A stretch of DNA of 64,000 bases from CALAGJ01 sp964293305 (GTDB taxonomy: Bacteria > Bacteroidota > Bacteroidia > Chitinophagales > Chitinophagaceae): NCBI GenBank assembly GCA_964293305.1, contig CAXYYO010000010.1:1-64000 (forward strand). The letters are read 5' to 3'. How positions within the stretch are numbered: the first letter of the stretch is position 1; each line of letters opens with the position of its first letter. A program made the position numbers and the translations under genes. Under the pieces are notes generated by a model, which had not been told where the DNA came from, did no database searches, and worked only from the letters and a program-made list of their open reading frames with translations. Shown here in pieces: positions 34,854 through 44,377 of this stretch.

Positions 34854-36275
34854 TTATCGCAGTTGCAATTGTACTACATTTTCTATATGGTGTGTTTGGG
34901 GAAACATATCTACGGGTTGTATTTGTGATACGAGGTATTTTTCATTGAGCAAAGCTAGATCTCTGGCTTGTGTGGCTGGGTTGCAACTCACATATACAAT
35001 GCGTGGAGCAGCTATGTCTAATAATTTATCCACCAATGCACCATGCATGCCTGCTCGAGGTGGATCCGTAATAATTACATCCGGCTTAGCATTTGATTCA
35101 AAAAATTCATTATTACAAATATCAACCACATCGCCGGTAAAAAAGTGAGCGTTCTTTATATTGTTTATTCCAGCATTAATGCGGGCATCTTTAATGGCAT
35201 CGTCTATCAACTCTACGCCTATAATTTTTTGGGCACCATCACTACAATAAATACCAATGCTACCAGTGCCACAGTACAAATCATACAGGGTTTCTGTACC
35301 GCTTAGTGCTGCAAATTGTTTTGTAATATCATACAATTTTTTAGCCTGTAAACTATTGGTTTGAAAGAAAGATTTTGGACTTATTCTAAATTGAAAATTT
35401 CCTAAATATTCTGTGATATAACCATCCCCATATACCACTTGAGGAGTAAGATCAAAAATGCTATCATTTACCTTAACATTTACTGTAAATAGCAGGGTAG
35501 TAATGTCAGGAAAATGTTGTAATAAATATTCATGGACCATTTGCTGCCATTCTTGCTGATCATACCCCACAATTACGTTGACCATTATTTGACCCGCTAC
35601 TGTCATCCTTATTTGCATATTTCTCAACCAACCGGTATGTTGAAATAAATCATAAAAAGGGATCTGCTGTGAGGTAGCAAAAGCCGTAAGTCCATTCCTA
35701 ATGGCATTGGAAGGTTCTGCTTGCAAATGACAATGATCAATTGCTACTACTTTATCAAAAATACCTTTGGCATGATAGCCAGCGCAAGCTGTTGGTTTAC
35801 GTGGGTCTTCGCCTGCGGCGAGTAAGGCTTTATATTCCCCTTCGGGAATGTATTTGCGGGTAGCAAAAGTGTATTCAATTTTATTGCGGTATTCGTATAT
35901 TTTATCACAACCTATTATTGGCAATAGTTCCGGAAGCGGTATGCGTGATATTCTGTTTAAGTTATCGGACACTTGCTTTTCCTTAAAAGCTAACTGATTT
36001 GAATATGGCACCGTTTGCCATTGGCATCCTCCACAAAGGCCAAAATGTGAACAAGGCGGGTTAATCCGCATGGGGGAATATTCTAAAAATTCAACAGGAT
36101 ACCCAGCTGCCCAATCGCTTTTATTTTTGTGGAGTTTTACTTTTACTAAATCTCCAGGCACTACACGCTCACAAAAAACAACTTTTCCATCATGATGGCC
36201 CAGACAGTTGCCTTCCGCTGCAAAATTTTCAATCTTTAATGCATCAATATAAACAGGAGCTTTTCTTTTTTTCAC
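34854..36275 (-). CDS. rlmD: 23S rRNA (uracil-5-)-methyltransferase RlmD family
   Basis: The protein starts with a TRAM RNA-binding domain (about residues 8-70) followed by the Fe-S cluster cysteines CSHFGLCGGCQW and the S-adenosylmethionine domain. The latter has DLYCGTGSIGIY, ITDPPRAGMHG and the catalytic Cys in IVYVSCNPATQARDL. RlmD methylates U1939 of 23S rRNA in E. coli, though in Bacteroidota the exact target within the RumA/TrmA family is not certain. The 473-residue length is usual for this phylum. Confidence 0.93.
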   Translation of the reverse strand: MKKRKAPVYIDALKIENFAAEGNCLGHHDGKVVFCERVVPGDLVKVKLHKNKSDWAAGYPVEFLEYSPMRINPPCSHFGLCGGCQWQTVPYSNQLAFKEKQVSDNLNRISRIPLPELLPIIGCDKIYEYRNKIEYTFATRKYIPEGEYKALLAAGEDPRKPTACAGYHAKGIFDKVVAIDHCHLQAEPSNAIRNGLTAFATSQQIPFYDLFQHTGWLRNMQIRMTVAGQIMVNVIVGYDQQEWQQMVHEYLLQHFPDITTLLFTVNVKVNDSIFDLTPQVVYGDGYITEYLGNFQFRISPKSFFQTNSLQAKKLYDITKQFAALSGTETLYDLYCGTGSIGIYCSDGAQKIIGVELIDDAIKDARINAGINNIKNAHFFTGDVVDICNNEFFESNAKPDVIITDPPRAGMHGALVDKLLDIAAPRIVYVSCNPATQARDLALLNEKYLVSQIQPVDMFPQTHHIENVVQLQLR

Positions 36276-36456
36276 AGTTCAAATACTGTTTATAAATGTT
36301 ATGAATTTAATGCTCAAATCTAGCATCAAGTGGTTTCATTTTTATCATCATTGAAACACAAAAATTCTTCTAATAAAATCCAAATGATATCTTCCCTAAA
36401 ATATTTATTAGCTAAGCAAAGTCTATCAATACTCAACATAAATAAGCTGCTTACTA

Positions 36457-37179
36457 TTAAGCCATATTATGAAACACTTTACTTACGTCTTCATCTTGTT
36501 CTAAACGTTCTATCAGCTTACTGATATCCTCAGCCTGCGTATCATTTACTGGTACTGTAGTGCCGGGTATCCATTCTAATTCTGAACTTATGGCTGTCAT
36601 ATTTTTATCTTCCAGTGCTTTTTGCATATTTCCAAAATCAGTAAAAGCAGTACGCAATACAATAATATTATTGCCTGCATCATCTGTACTTTCTCCCAGC
36701 TCTTCCAATCCAAAATCAATTAATTCTAACTCCAAATCGTCAAGGTTTAAACCATCAGGATTGAGTTTAAATACACCCATTTTTTTAAATTGAAAACTTA
36801 CACTCCCACTGTTTCCTAATGTACCTCCTCCCTTATTGAAATGACTGCGTACATTAGCCACTGTGCGTGTGCCATTGTCTGTAGCCGTTTCCACAAGTAT
36901 GGCCACACTATGCGGTCCATATCCTTCATAAAGAATTTCCTCATAGTTTTCTATTTCCTTACCCATCGCCCTTTTGATAGCAGCTTCTACTCTATCTTTT
37001 GGCATGTTTACACTTTTGGCATTTTGCATGCATCGTCTTAGTGCCGGATTGGTAGCTGGTTCAGGCCCTCCGGCTTTTACCGCTATTGCTATATCTTTTC
37101 CAATCCTTGTAAACTGTTTCGCCATTCTATCCCAGCGGGCAAACATGGTGGCTTTTCGTACTTCAAATATGCGTCCCAT
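36457..37179 (-). CDS. YebC/PmpR-family protein
   Basis: YebC-family proteins were described as DNA-binding regulators and more recently linked to translation of difficult sequences. The N terminus (MGRIFEVRKATMFARWDRMAKQF) shows the Bacteroidota variant in which R replaces the usual H of GHSKW. The segments NVRSHFNKGGGTLGNSGSV and YEGYGPHSVAILVETATDN are typical, cut here to 20 residues or fewer. The 240-residue length is normal. A complete promoter is visible upstream. Confidence 0.93.
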   Translation of the reverse strand: MGRIFEVRKATMFARWDRMAKQFTRIGKDIAIAVKAGGPEPATNPALRRCMQNAKSVNMPKDRVEAAIKRAMGKEIENYEEILYEGYGPHSVAILVETATDNGTRTVANVRSHFNKGGGTLGNSGSVSFQFKKMGVFKLNPDGLNLDDLELELIDFGLEELGESTDDAGNNIIVLRTAFTDFGNMQKALEDKNMTAISSELEWIPGTTVPVNDTQAEDISKLIERLEQDEDVSKVFHNMA

Positions 37180-37202
37180 AAATATCCATTTTTTTCAGGT
37201 GG

Positions 37203-37233
37203 CAAATGTATGGGTTAGGGTATTAGGAGCAAA
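37203..37233 (-). promoter_or_regulatory. yebC promoter
   Basis: On the minus strand TTTG (37233-37230), exactly 19 nt, then TACATTTG (37210-37203) match the Bacteroidota promoter consensus. The ATG is 23 nt further on. Confidence 0.7.
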
Positions 37234-37311
37234 GTCAGTAAAAGTTGAGGCTTGGGAATCTTTTACTAAGCGTAATGGGGATACATTTTAAAAAGAAAAT
37301 TAAATGACACT

Positions 37312-37319
37312 TATATTTG
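37312..37319 (+). promoter_or_regulatory. -7 element, possibly leaderless transcript
   Basis: TATATTTG matches TAnnTTTG and ends only 6 nt before the ATG at 37326. The expected RNA start is then at or next to the start codon. Confidence 0.5.
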
Positions 37320-37325
37320 TCTTAT

Positions 37326-38531
37326 ATGAAAAAAATCATTCCCCGTAGGGGCAATTGCTTAATACTCCTGATTACACTCCTTCTTTTAAATGGGTGTACG
37401 AAATCGGCAACTACAAAAGAAGAACAGATTGGCATTGATGAATCTATAGCAACCAATAGCCTGGTACTCACACTCACTGGCGTGCCAGATTATTATACTC
37501 CACTTACTGATACTGTGTTTATAGCGGGCACATTTAATAATTGGAATCCTGGTGATGTGAACTGGCGATTGAAGAAAAACAATAAAGGCCAATGGCAGAT
37601 TATCATTACACAACCCGCCGGCACAACTATTGAATATAAACTTACCCGTGGCAACTGGGCCAGTGTGGAAACAAAATCCAATGGCAGCTACCAACCCAAT
37701 CGCACATATACTTTTACCAATACTCAATCAAAAAAGAATATTGTAATTGGTGACTGGCAGGATCAATTGGGCAATCATACCGCTGCCGGCAATTCCCGAA
37801 TTGTGGATATGGATTTTTATATTCCTGAGCTAAACCGCTATCGCAGGGTATGGGTTTATCTTCCCATAGATTATTACAGTTCATCAAAAACATATCCTAC
37901 ACTTTATATGCAGGATGGTCAGAATTTATTTGACTTATCAAGGTCCGCCTTCGGCGAATGGAAATGTGATGAAACCATGATGAGTCTAGAACAAAAAGAT
38001 AGTACCGATGGCATTATCATTATTGGCATTGACAATGGTGGCATTGATCGTATCAATGAATACAGCCCTTGGGTAAATAATCAATACGGAGGTGGCCAAG
38101 GTGATGAATACATGGCATTTATAGTAAACACGCTAAAGCCCTGGATGGACAGCAAGTTTCGCACATTGCCAGATAGAGACAATACAGGTATAATGGGCAG
38201 CAGTATGGGCGGTCTTATATCTTGGTATGGTGGGCTGCAATACCAGCAAATATTTAGTAAAGTAGGTGTATTTAGCCCATCGTTTTGGTTTTCTCCTCAG
38301 GTGGATATTTATGCAGCAGCCACTGATAAAGCATATCCAACAAAATTTTATTTTACCGCAGGCGGAAAGGAGGGAGCATCTGTAAATCAGGATATTCAAG
38401 AAGTGCGCAGTGCCATGAATGATAATGGGTTTACCAACAATGAATTAAAATATGTATTGGTACCCAATGGCACACACTCCGAGTCATTCTGGAGTACACA
38501 GTTTGCTGATGCCGTGCTTTGGTTGTATTGA
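37326..38531 (+). CDS. Lipoprotein esterase with N-terminal glycogen-binding-like domain
   Basis: The lipoprotein signal (LLITLLLLNGC, Cys24) is followed by an immunoglobulin-like E-set/CBM48-type domain (about residues 42-140: GTFNNWNPGDVNWRL...YKLTRGNWASVE). A putative esterase domain comes next (YPTLYMQDGQNLFD, nucleophile GSSMGGLIS, catalytic His in VPNGTHSESFW). The pattern resembles surface esterases acting on polysaccharides. It is a longer relative of the esterase at 12.2 kb. The ATG at 37326 is chosen because the upstream TTG lies in the promoter. The gene converges with the restriction operon. Confidence 0.92.
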   Translation: MKKIIPRRGNCLILLITLLLLNGCTKSATTKEEQIGIDESIATNSLVLTLTGVPDYYTPLTDTVFIAGTFNNWNPGDVNWRLKKNNKGQWQIIITQPAGTTIEYKLTRGNWASVETKSNGSYQPNRTYTFTNTQSKKNIVIGDWQDQLGNHTAAGNSRIVDMDFYIPELNRYRRVWVYLPIDYYSSSKTYPTLYMQDGQNLFDLSRSAFGEWKCDETMMSLEQKDSTDGIIIIGIDNGGIDRINEYSPWVNNQYGGGQGDEYMAFIVNTLKPWMDSKFRTLPDRDNTGIMGSSMGGLISWYGGLQYQQIFSKVGVFSPSFWFSPQVDIYAAATDKAYPTKFYFTAGGKEGASVNQDIQEVRSAMNDNGFTNNELKYVLVPNGTHSESFWSTQFADAVLWLY

Positions 38532-38591
38532 GGTTTGTTTTAGATGATTATTTGTGGATAGTTGTGCATGGTGTTTAGTGTGTATGGATTA

Positions 38592-41117
38592 CTATTCGCA
38601 GAAGGCATTTATTTTATTCTGCCACTCATCCCCATGCACAACCTGAAACTCAAAGTCATGGTCGGGGAATTCATCAAACAATTCTTTCCATGGTTTCTTT
38701 GCTCCTAACTCATTGCACAAAGCAAATACATCTTGTTTATACCGTGTGTCTTCATTGCCTGCTAAGTGAAGTCCTTTTGTTTCCAAAACGAACACTTTGT
38801 CATAGTCCTCTTTTTTGGACTTACTTTCTTTTGCAGTAATGAAGTCTGGCCAAATTCTATTTTTCCTCCAGCCTTGTATGTGAAAATCTTTTCTTACCCT
38901 ATTTCTATACCACCAAAGCAATTGCTCCTGTTCATCCAGATAAATGGCAACCGATTTTTCTAATTCACTATCAAATTCTTCTTCAACATTACCATCAAAT
39001 AAAGATTTTTGAACAGCAGTATTGTTATTACGAATTAATTGCTTGTTGCCTTTTACTTTTATTCTGTTTGGTAACACAAATCCTCCTTTACCGCTTACCA
39101 GAAAGAAATGAAGTTTCTTTTGTTCTAATAATTTACGGAAAACATTTTCAGCAAATATGTTTTTCTGTTTCTCTAAAATCTTTTTCAGTTCTTCGATAAT
39201 GAAAACGAAATTGGAAGCAATGGTTTCCCTGTCATACTTTTTTGAAAGCAGTTCAATGGCTTTGTCGCCTAAGTTGTAACATATCCACGGGTTAGGAACA
39301 ATCTCTGAAATTTGCCTTGCTAAAAATGCTTCATCAATTTCTAAAGTTCCCTTTGTTTCAACTCTTTCACCAGTTTCAGCTAACAATTCTTTTTCCTCTT
39401 TGCTCAATCCAAAAGTAAGTTCAAGTTCTTTACTTTTTTTGTCGGTTAGGGTTCTTTCCGTTATTTCTGAAATATCAATTTTTGTCCAGTCAATTTCACT
39501 TAATATATCTACTTCAAAAATTAAATCCCGCCAGCTATCTTTTTCCTGTATTACAAACTTTGGCAAATAGATTTTCCCTTCAAATTTTTTAAAACCCGGT
39601 CGATATTGAATTTCTCTGTCTTTCAAATTGTCTATTCCTTCGCCGCCTTCATCATTTACTAATCGTCCTGCAATGTCGCCTAAGCCTTCACCTTCCAAAC
39701 CGTTTTTAATTTCTCTTACCAATGTGCTTGCATTAGGCTTGAAAGTGAAAATATAACACTCGTCTAATGCTGCGACTTTTGTTTTTATTGCTTTGGGTTG
39801 TCTTAAAATTCTACCGACTAACTGTGTAATTCCTGTAGTCGAACCCGGATTGGTTAAGATGGTAAGTATGTAGGCAAAGGAACAATCCCAACCTTCCTGT
39901 AATGCTTGTTTGGTAATGATGTAACGAATATCACAACTCTTTGAAAACAGGTCTATGCCTTCAATATCGTCTTTCTCACTGCTCTTAATGGCAATATGAG
40001 TTTCAGGAACATTGCATTGCTTTATCAAATATTCTTTGGCATCTTCTGCATGAATAAAATCTGAGCCTCTTTGGTCTTTGCCTGTTCGCTCTACTTGTAT
40101 CAAACAAATAGGGCGGATGTATTCGCCAGTATTTTCTTCGTATTCTTTCGCTAATTTTTCTAACTGGTTTTGTTTCTCAAAACTTGCAAGCATCGTGTCT
40201 TTCCAGTCAAGGCTTGTTTTGTTAGTAAGGTGAATATCCAGTTTTATCATTTCTTCTTCGTGCAATTCCCGTCCGGTTATTTTTACCAGTTCATTGCTTC
40301 CTTCGGGTGGTGTAGCACTTAATTCTAAAATGAACGAAGGATTAAAATTTCTAACTGTGTTTCTTGCGTTTTCTCCATAAGCCCTGTGTCCTTCATCAAT
40401 TACAACTAATGGCTTCAATACTTTTAATGTATTACCTAACGAAGTTTTTATTTGCCGTTGAAATACTTCTTCCTTTTCGCCAAAGCAATCGAGGTTTGTA
40501 ATTCTCTTTAAAAGTTCTTCCTGTGCTGGATAATTATCTTCGGCAGGGAAGAAGTCTGTATAACCTCCGGCATCCCGGAATACTTTTAATGTTTCTTTGT
40601 TTTGCCTGTTGGCAGATGGCAACATTAGCATCAACACCATTAAATTTTCTTCTACATCCAAACGGTTGAACATTTCTGTTTTCTCATTTATTAATGTTCT
40701 GCCGCCGCTGCTAATATCTAAAATCTGTCTGTATGGATGTTCCCTGTCTTTTAATGCCAAAATGGTTTGCCTGTAAATTTGAGTAGAAGGAACAATCCAA
40801 AGTATTAAACCTGTTTGTTTTTTGAGATAGCTTTTTTGTATCAGGTCAATACTATGACAAGCCAATAATGTTTTACCACCACCCGTAGGAACTTTCAAAT
40901 AAATATCTGGCAGCGGTTCGTTTAAACTATTTGTTTTGGGATGATAAATAGTTTTGCCGGTTGATTTCTCCCACGCATCTTTTGGAAAGTTGATATGCTT
41001 AGCAAGATTTGGTTTTATTGCCAGCATTTCTTCATACTCATTCCGTGCAATATCCAGTTCACTCAAATAATCTTTGAGTGCTTTAATCACTTTCTCCTGG
41101 TAATGTTTTAATCGCAT
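38592..41117 (-). CDS. Type III restriction enzyme Res subunit
   Basis: This 841-residue helicase-nuclease is the restriction subunit of a type III system. Motif I is KVPTGGGKTLLA (residues 77-83), the DExH box is VVIDEGHRAYG (near 240), motif III is LELSATPP and motif VI is QLVGRILRQPKA. The C terminus holds a PD-ExK nuclease: PDF in RIWPDFITAK and ETK in VFVLETKGLH. All catalytic elements look intact. I chose the ATG at 41117 (MRLKHYQEKV); the longer frame starts with a low-complexity Gln/Asn stretch overlapping the preceding gene's end. It is the last gene of a five-gene operon. Confidence 0.95.
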   Translation of the reverse strand: MRLKHYQEKVIKALKDYLSELDIARNEYEEMLAIKPNLAKHINFPKDAWEKSTGKTIYHPKTNSLNEPLPDIYLKVPTGGGKTLLACHSIDLIQKSYLKKQTGLILWIVPSTQIYRQTILALKDREHPYRQILDISSGGRTLINEKTEMFNRLDVEENLMVLMLMLPSANRQNKETLKVFRDAGGYTDFFPAEDNYPAQEELLKRITNLDCFGEKEEVFQRQIKTSLGNTLKVLKPLVVIDEGHRAYGENARNTVRNFNPSFILELSATPPEGSNELVKITGRELHEEEMIKLDIHLTNKTSLDWKDTMLASFEKQNQLEKLAKEYEENTGEYIRPICLIQVERTGKDQRGSDFIHAEDAKEYLIKQCNVPETHIAIKSSEKDDIEGIDLFSKSCDIRYIITKQALQEGWDCSFAYILTILTNPGSTTGITQLVGRILRQPKAIKTKVAALDECYIFTFKPNASTLVREIKNGLEGEGLGDIAGRLVNDEGGEGIDNLKDREIQYRPGFKKFEGKIYLPKFVIQEKDSWRDLIFEVDILSEIDWTKIDISEITERTLTDKKSKELELTFGLSKEEKELLAETGERVETKGTLEIDEAFLARQISEIVPNPWICYNLGDKAIELLSKKYDRETIASNFVFIIEELKKILEKQKNIFAENVFRKLLEQKKLHFFLVSGKGGFVLPNRIKVKGNKQLIRNNNTAVQKSLFDGNVEEEFDSELEKSVAIYLDEQEQLLWWYRNRVRKDFHIQGWRKNRIWPDFITAKESKSKKEDYDKVFVLETKGLHLAGNEDTRYKQDVFALCNELGAKKPWKELFDEFPDHDFEFQVVHGDEWQNKINAFCE

Positions 41118-41130
41118 CTTTGACCGTTGA

Positions 41131-41571
41131 TTAAGTTGATTTTTTTGATTGAATTGATGTGTTTGTTCTTGATGGCTCAAACTTTGAATTGATGAGCCGT
41201 TTGTATTCTAATCTCTTTGCTCCAAAATTGATTAACATTCCTATTTCTAAATTGTATGCTTCAAGGTAGTTAATGGCTTGATTTAAGTGAACATCTTCTA
41301 ATTTTATGAGTGCTTTTATTTCCAACGAAACAGCGTTCCCAACAAAAAAATCAACCCTCCTTGTTCCAACCATTTTTTCCTTGTAAAATATCATCATTTC
41401 AAATTCCCTAATTGAAGATACACCCTGTATAATAAATTCTTCTTCCAATGCCCGCTGATAAATTACTTCCTGAAAGCCATTGCCTAATATTTTATGTACT
41501 TCCATACCACAGCCAATTATCTTGCCGGTGAGTTCAGAATATTTGTACTTTTCATTTATTATCTCCTTCAT
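41131..41571 (-). CDS. GxxExxY protein, PD-(D/E)xK-like
   Basis: The 146-residue protein has the family signature GNGFQEVIYQRAL (GxxExxY). A later nuclease-like pair follows in RRVDFFVGNAVSLEIKAL (Asp, then E-x-K), so it probably has a PD-(D/E)xK fold. GxxExxY proteins are common in environmental bacteria and have no established function. Here it lies inside a type III restriction-modification operon, 35 nt after mod and 13 nt before res, so it is almost certainly cotranscribed with them. Whether it is part of the defence system or a passenger is unknown. Confidence 0.9.
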   Translation of the reverse strand: MKEIINEKYKYSELTGKIIGCGMEVHKILGNGFQEVIYQRALEEEFIIQGVSSIREFEMMIFYKEKMVGTRRVDFFVGNAVSLEIKALIKLEDVHLNQAINYLEAYNLEIGMLINFGAKRLEYKRLINSKFEPSRTNTSIQSKKST

Positions 41572-41606
41572 ATAAAAATCAAATAAATCATAAAAATCAG
41601 ATACAA

Positions 41607-43214
41607 TCAGCGGTTCAGACGATATATTTCATAAGGTAATTGGCAAAAATCAATTCGGTTTTCCAAACAAGTATAATCATCTACATATTTTGCCGGAGCA
41701 AAAACCAACCGTTGTTTGCCTTTAAACTTGGGCATAGCTTTTACACCATCCAATGTTAGTGCATTTCGTTTCAACCATTCTACATCGGGTTTGTAAAACA
41801 TATACAGTTCATAATTTTTTGTTTCGCCTATTAAGCCAGTCTTGTCATTTATTTTCTTTTCGTTAAACTCTTCGCCGGTGGCAGTGTAAAATATGTAACG
41901 GGCAAACTCTTCATAGCTTGGTAAGTTTTTACCTTGCAGTATGCTTTCCATTTCAATGGTTGGACCTAATTCAAAATAACTGAATGTGCCGCCTAAACCA
42001 TTTTTCAGCTTTTCGTTCTTAGCGGTTTTCACTCCTTTGATAACCCGTCTTACTCTTTCGGCAGTAATTGTGTTGGCGTAATCTTCCTGCTCTATTAAAA
42101 TAAATTTTCGGTTGCCGCTATCTTCTTTATTTAAGTCTAAAACAGCATGAGCCGTTGTGCCTGAGCCGGCGAAGCTATCAAGAATAATAGAATCCTTATT
42201 TGTTGAAAGTTTTAAAATAAGAGATAAAAGAGTAGTTGGCTTAGGAGTGTCAAATAATTTCTTATCTCCAAGAATATCTGTTAACTCTTTATTTGCTGCA
42301 TCATTGTGTCCAGCATCTTCAAATGACCACCATGTGGTAGGAACTATGCCTTGTTGAACTTCATTTAAATACCTTTTAAGTTGTGGAGCTCCTTTGCCAT
42401 CTTTACCGAAGAAAATTCTTTTTTCTTTTAACCATCTATCAATAGTTTCTTTGCTACCTCTCCAACTGCTGCCTTTTGCAGGATTATATTCTTCATTAGT
42501 TATGGGATTAACTATTGGGAACACACTATTTTCAGAAAACGATTTGACGAGTAAATTATCAGAACGCCATAACCCTTTCCCATCGTCATCATCATACTTG
42601 TAAAGCTTATCTTGCTTATCTGTTCTTGGAAATAAATTCCGATTGAATAAGTTTGTTTTTTGGTAAACAATAATAAAGTCATGCATTGCAGCAATTCCTG
42701 TAGCATCATTAGAAGCGGCGTATTTTTTCTGCCACATAATATTTGCCACAAAATTTTCAGCTCCAAAAATTTCATCTAACAAGCATCTTAAATTATGTTG
42801 CTCGTTATCATCACAAGAAATAAAAATTGCTCCATTTTCACTCATCAACTCACGAAGTAATTTTAGTCTAGGCATCATAAGACAAAGCCATTTATCATGC
42901 TTTGTCATATCTTCTTTATCAACTACTTTACCTAACCATTCCTTTATCATTGGGCTATTTACATTGTCATTGTAAACCCAGGCTTCATTTCCTGTATTAT
43001 AAGGTGGGTCAATGTAAATGCACTTTATCTTTCCTGCATAAGTGGGTAACAATGCTTTTAATGCTTTTAGGTTGTCGCCTTGTATTATCAGGTTATCGTG
43101 TAAAGAAATTTTATCGGTTAAACTCAATTCCTTCTTTGGCACAAGCTGGTGATACTTCACCGCTAAGTGATGATTTTGTACAAATGTTTTTCCTTTAAAC
43201 TGGAGTGTTGGCAT
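41607..43214 (-). CDS. Type III DNA methyltransferase Mod subunit
   Basis: This 535-residue N6-adenine methyltransferase has motif order beta: catalytic DPPY (IYIDPPYNTGNEA, residues 69-72) comes first, and the S-adenosylmethionine motif LDSFAGSGTTAHAVLDL is near residue 350. The variable region between them (about 130-330) should hold the target-recognition domain. With Res it makes a complete type III system; both catalytic motifs are intact. It starts 7 nt after dinD and ends 35 nt before the GxxExxY gene. I see no simple-sequence repeat that would cause phase variation. Confidence 0.95.
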   Translation of the reverse strand: MPTLQFKGKTFVQNHHLAVKYHQLVPKKELSLTDKISLHDNLIIQGDNLKALKALLPTYAGKIKCIYIDPPYNTGNEAWVYNDNVNSPMIKEWLGKVVDKEDMTKHDKWLCLMMPRLKLLRELMSENGAIFISCDDNEQHNLRCLLDEIFGAENFVANIMWQKKYAASNDATGIAAMHDFIIVYQKTNLFNRNLFPRTDKQDKLYKYDDDDGKGLWRSDNLLVKSFSENSVFPIVNPITNEEYNPAKGSSWRGSKETIDRWLKEKRIFFGKDGKGAPQLKRYLNEVQQGIVPTTWWSFEDAGHNDAANKELTDILGDKKLFDTPKPTTLLSLILKLSTNKDSIILDSFAGSGTTAHAVLDLNKEDSGNRKFILIEQEDYANTITAERVRRVIKGVKTAKNEKLKNGLGGTFSYFELGPTIEMESILQGKNLPSYEEFARYIFYTATGEEFNEKKINDKTGLIGETKNYELYMFYKPDVEWLKRNALTLDGVKAMPKFKGKQRLVFAPAKYVDDYTCLENRIDFCQLPYEIYRLNR

Positions 43215-43221
43215 CTTCTGC

Positions 43222-44058
43222 TTATTTTTTCTTTTTGGCTTCCTTTAAAATTTTCTTTGCATCACCTTCTAATTTTCGTTGTACTTTCTTTACATCTTCG
43301 GCCGCTGGTAATGCTTCAGGGTAAATACCTCTTTTAGTCAACATCTCTCTTACTGCTACATTATTATCTACATGTTCTTTCTCAATAAAATTTTGCCCTT
43401 TTAAATCTTTGGTTTGTACGTTCAATCCTGTCATTTCTGCTGCAAGGTCTTTTGCTTTAATACTAATGGTAGGAAGAAAATCTGCAACAGGCCGGCTATC
43501 TGGCACACCTAATTTTTTCTTTAACTGTATAGTAGAGATATGAAACAATGCCTGGTCACCTTTACTTCTGATGATAGCAAACCCCTGGTTATCCACTCCT
43601 CGTTCGTACAATATACCTGAAAGCTGCTTTTCGGTTTGGCTTAGTTTTTCTCTTGCTTTTACCCGTTCAAATTCAAGCAGTCGTTGTTCAACCAACTCAG
43701 CTCTTCTTGTTTGTACTGCAAAATAATTTTGTGCAAATGAAATTTCCTCTTTCCGGCTATCGCCATTTTGTGCAATTAAATAGCAGGCATATCTGGTTAG
43801 TAAAATGTCATTTATTTGATGCTTTGCTCCTTTGCCTGCATCTATCACCTTCCCGACGTCAGGAAAGTGATGCTCAACTTGTTCACCTGCATTGGCACAG
43901 GACTCTTTTGCTTTGTCAATAACTTTTTCAAAATTTTCCCATTTGCTATAACCCAATAGCTTTTGTAGCTCCCTTGCGCTCCAGCACTCCACTTCGTTAT
44001 AGAGATAGCAAATATTTTCAAATTGCTTAAATAAACCGAGTATTTGTTCCTTCTTCAT
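43222..44058 (-). CDS. dinD: DNA damage-inducible protein D (DinD) family
   Basis: The 278-residue protein is close in length to E. coli DinD and shares the family's N-terminal ARELQKLLGYSKWENFEKVI, the RYACYLIAQNGDSRKEEISFAQNYFAVQTR region (diagnostic part YACYLIAQNGDSRK) and the C-terminal HVDNNVAVREMLTKRGIYPE. In E. coli DinD interferes with RecA filaments and is SOS-induced. Here it sits inside a restriction-modification operon, overlapping the XRE regulator by four bases and preceding mod by 7 nt. It may limit DNA damage from restriction or act against phage recombination. The lysine-rich tail (KKILKEAKKKK) suggests DNA contact. Confidence 0.88.
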   Translation of the reverse strand: MKKEQILGLFKQFENICYLYNEVECWSARELQKLLGYSKWENFEKVIDKAKESCANAGEQVEHHFPDVGKVIDAGKGAKHQINDILLTRYACYLIAQNGDSRKEEISFAQNYFAVQTRRAELVEQRLLEFERVKAREKLSQTEKQLSGILYERGVDNQGFAIIRSKGDQALFHISTIQLKKKLGVPDSRPVADFLPTISIKAKDLAAEMTGLNVQTKDLKGQNFIEKEHVDNNVAVREMLTKRGIYPEALPAAEDVKKVQRKLEGDAKKILKEAKKKK

Positions 44059-44363
44059 TTCTTCGCATAGTTTTTAGTAATATACTTTACTCTTTCTTCT
44101 GCAACCCGCAGGGCTTTCAAAGCCATGTCTTCGTCCTCTAATTCATAAACCAATTTGTCGCTAAGCCATGCAACCAGTAAGTCATTTTCTTTTACTTTAA
44201 AATACATAGCTAATTTGATAACTTGTTCTCTTGTCGGCTTGCGTTGTCCTCTCTCAATTTTGCTAAGTATGGCTTGGTCAATGTCAAGGAAAGCAGCAAC
44301 TGTGCGCAAGGGCAGTTCTTTATTCTCTCTAAGTTTTCGTATAGTACTGCCTAAACTGTCCAT
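44055..44363 (-). CDS. XRE-family regulator of the restriction operon
   Basis: The 102-residue protein has an N-terminal helix-turn-helix (SLGSTIRKLRENKELPLRTVAAFLDIDQAILSKIERG; diagnostic part AILSKIERGQRKPTREQ) and a helical C terminus (ALKALRVAEERVKYI). As first gene of the operon it resembles controller (C) proteins that time restriction versus methylation. The ATG at 44363 is chosen because it gives the standard N terminus; the longer frame would start inside the promoter. It overlaps dinD by ATGA. Repeats matching a self-regulated promoter lie directly upstream. Confidence 0.92.
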   Translation of the reverse strand: MDSLGSTIRKLRENKELPLRTVAAFLDIDQAILSKIERGQRKPTREQVIKLAMYFKVKENDLLVAWLSDKLVYELEDEDMALKALRVAEERVKYITKNYAKK

Positions 44364-44377
44364 TTTGAACGATTGTA

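Noticed and set aside
41607..43214. Phase-variable mod gene
   Set aside because: Type III mod genes often carry simple-sequence repeats that switch them on and off; I found none here and the frame is intact.
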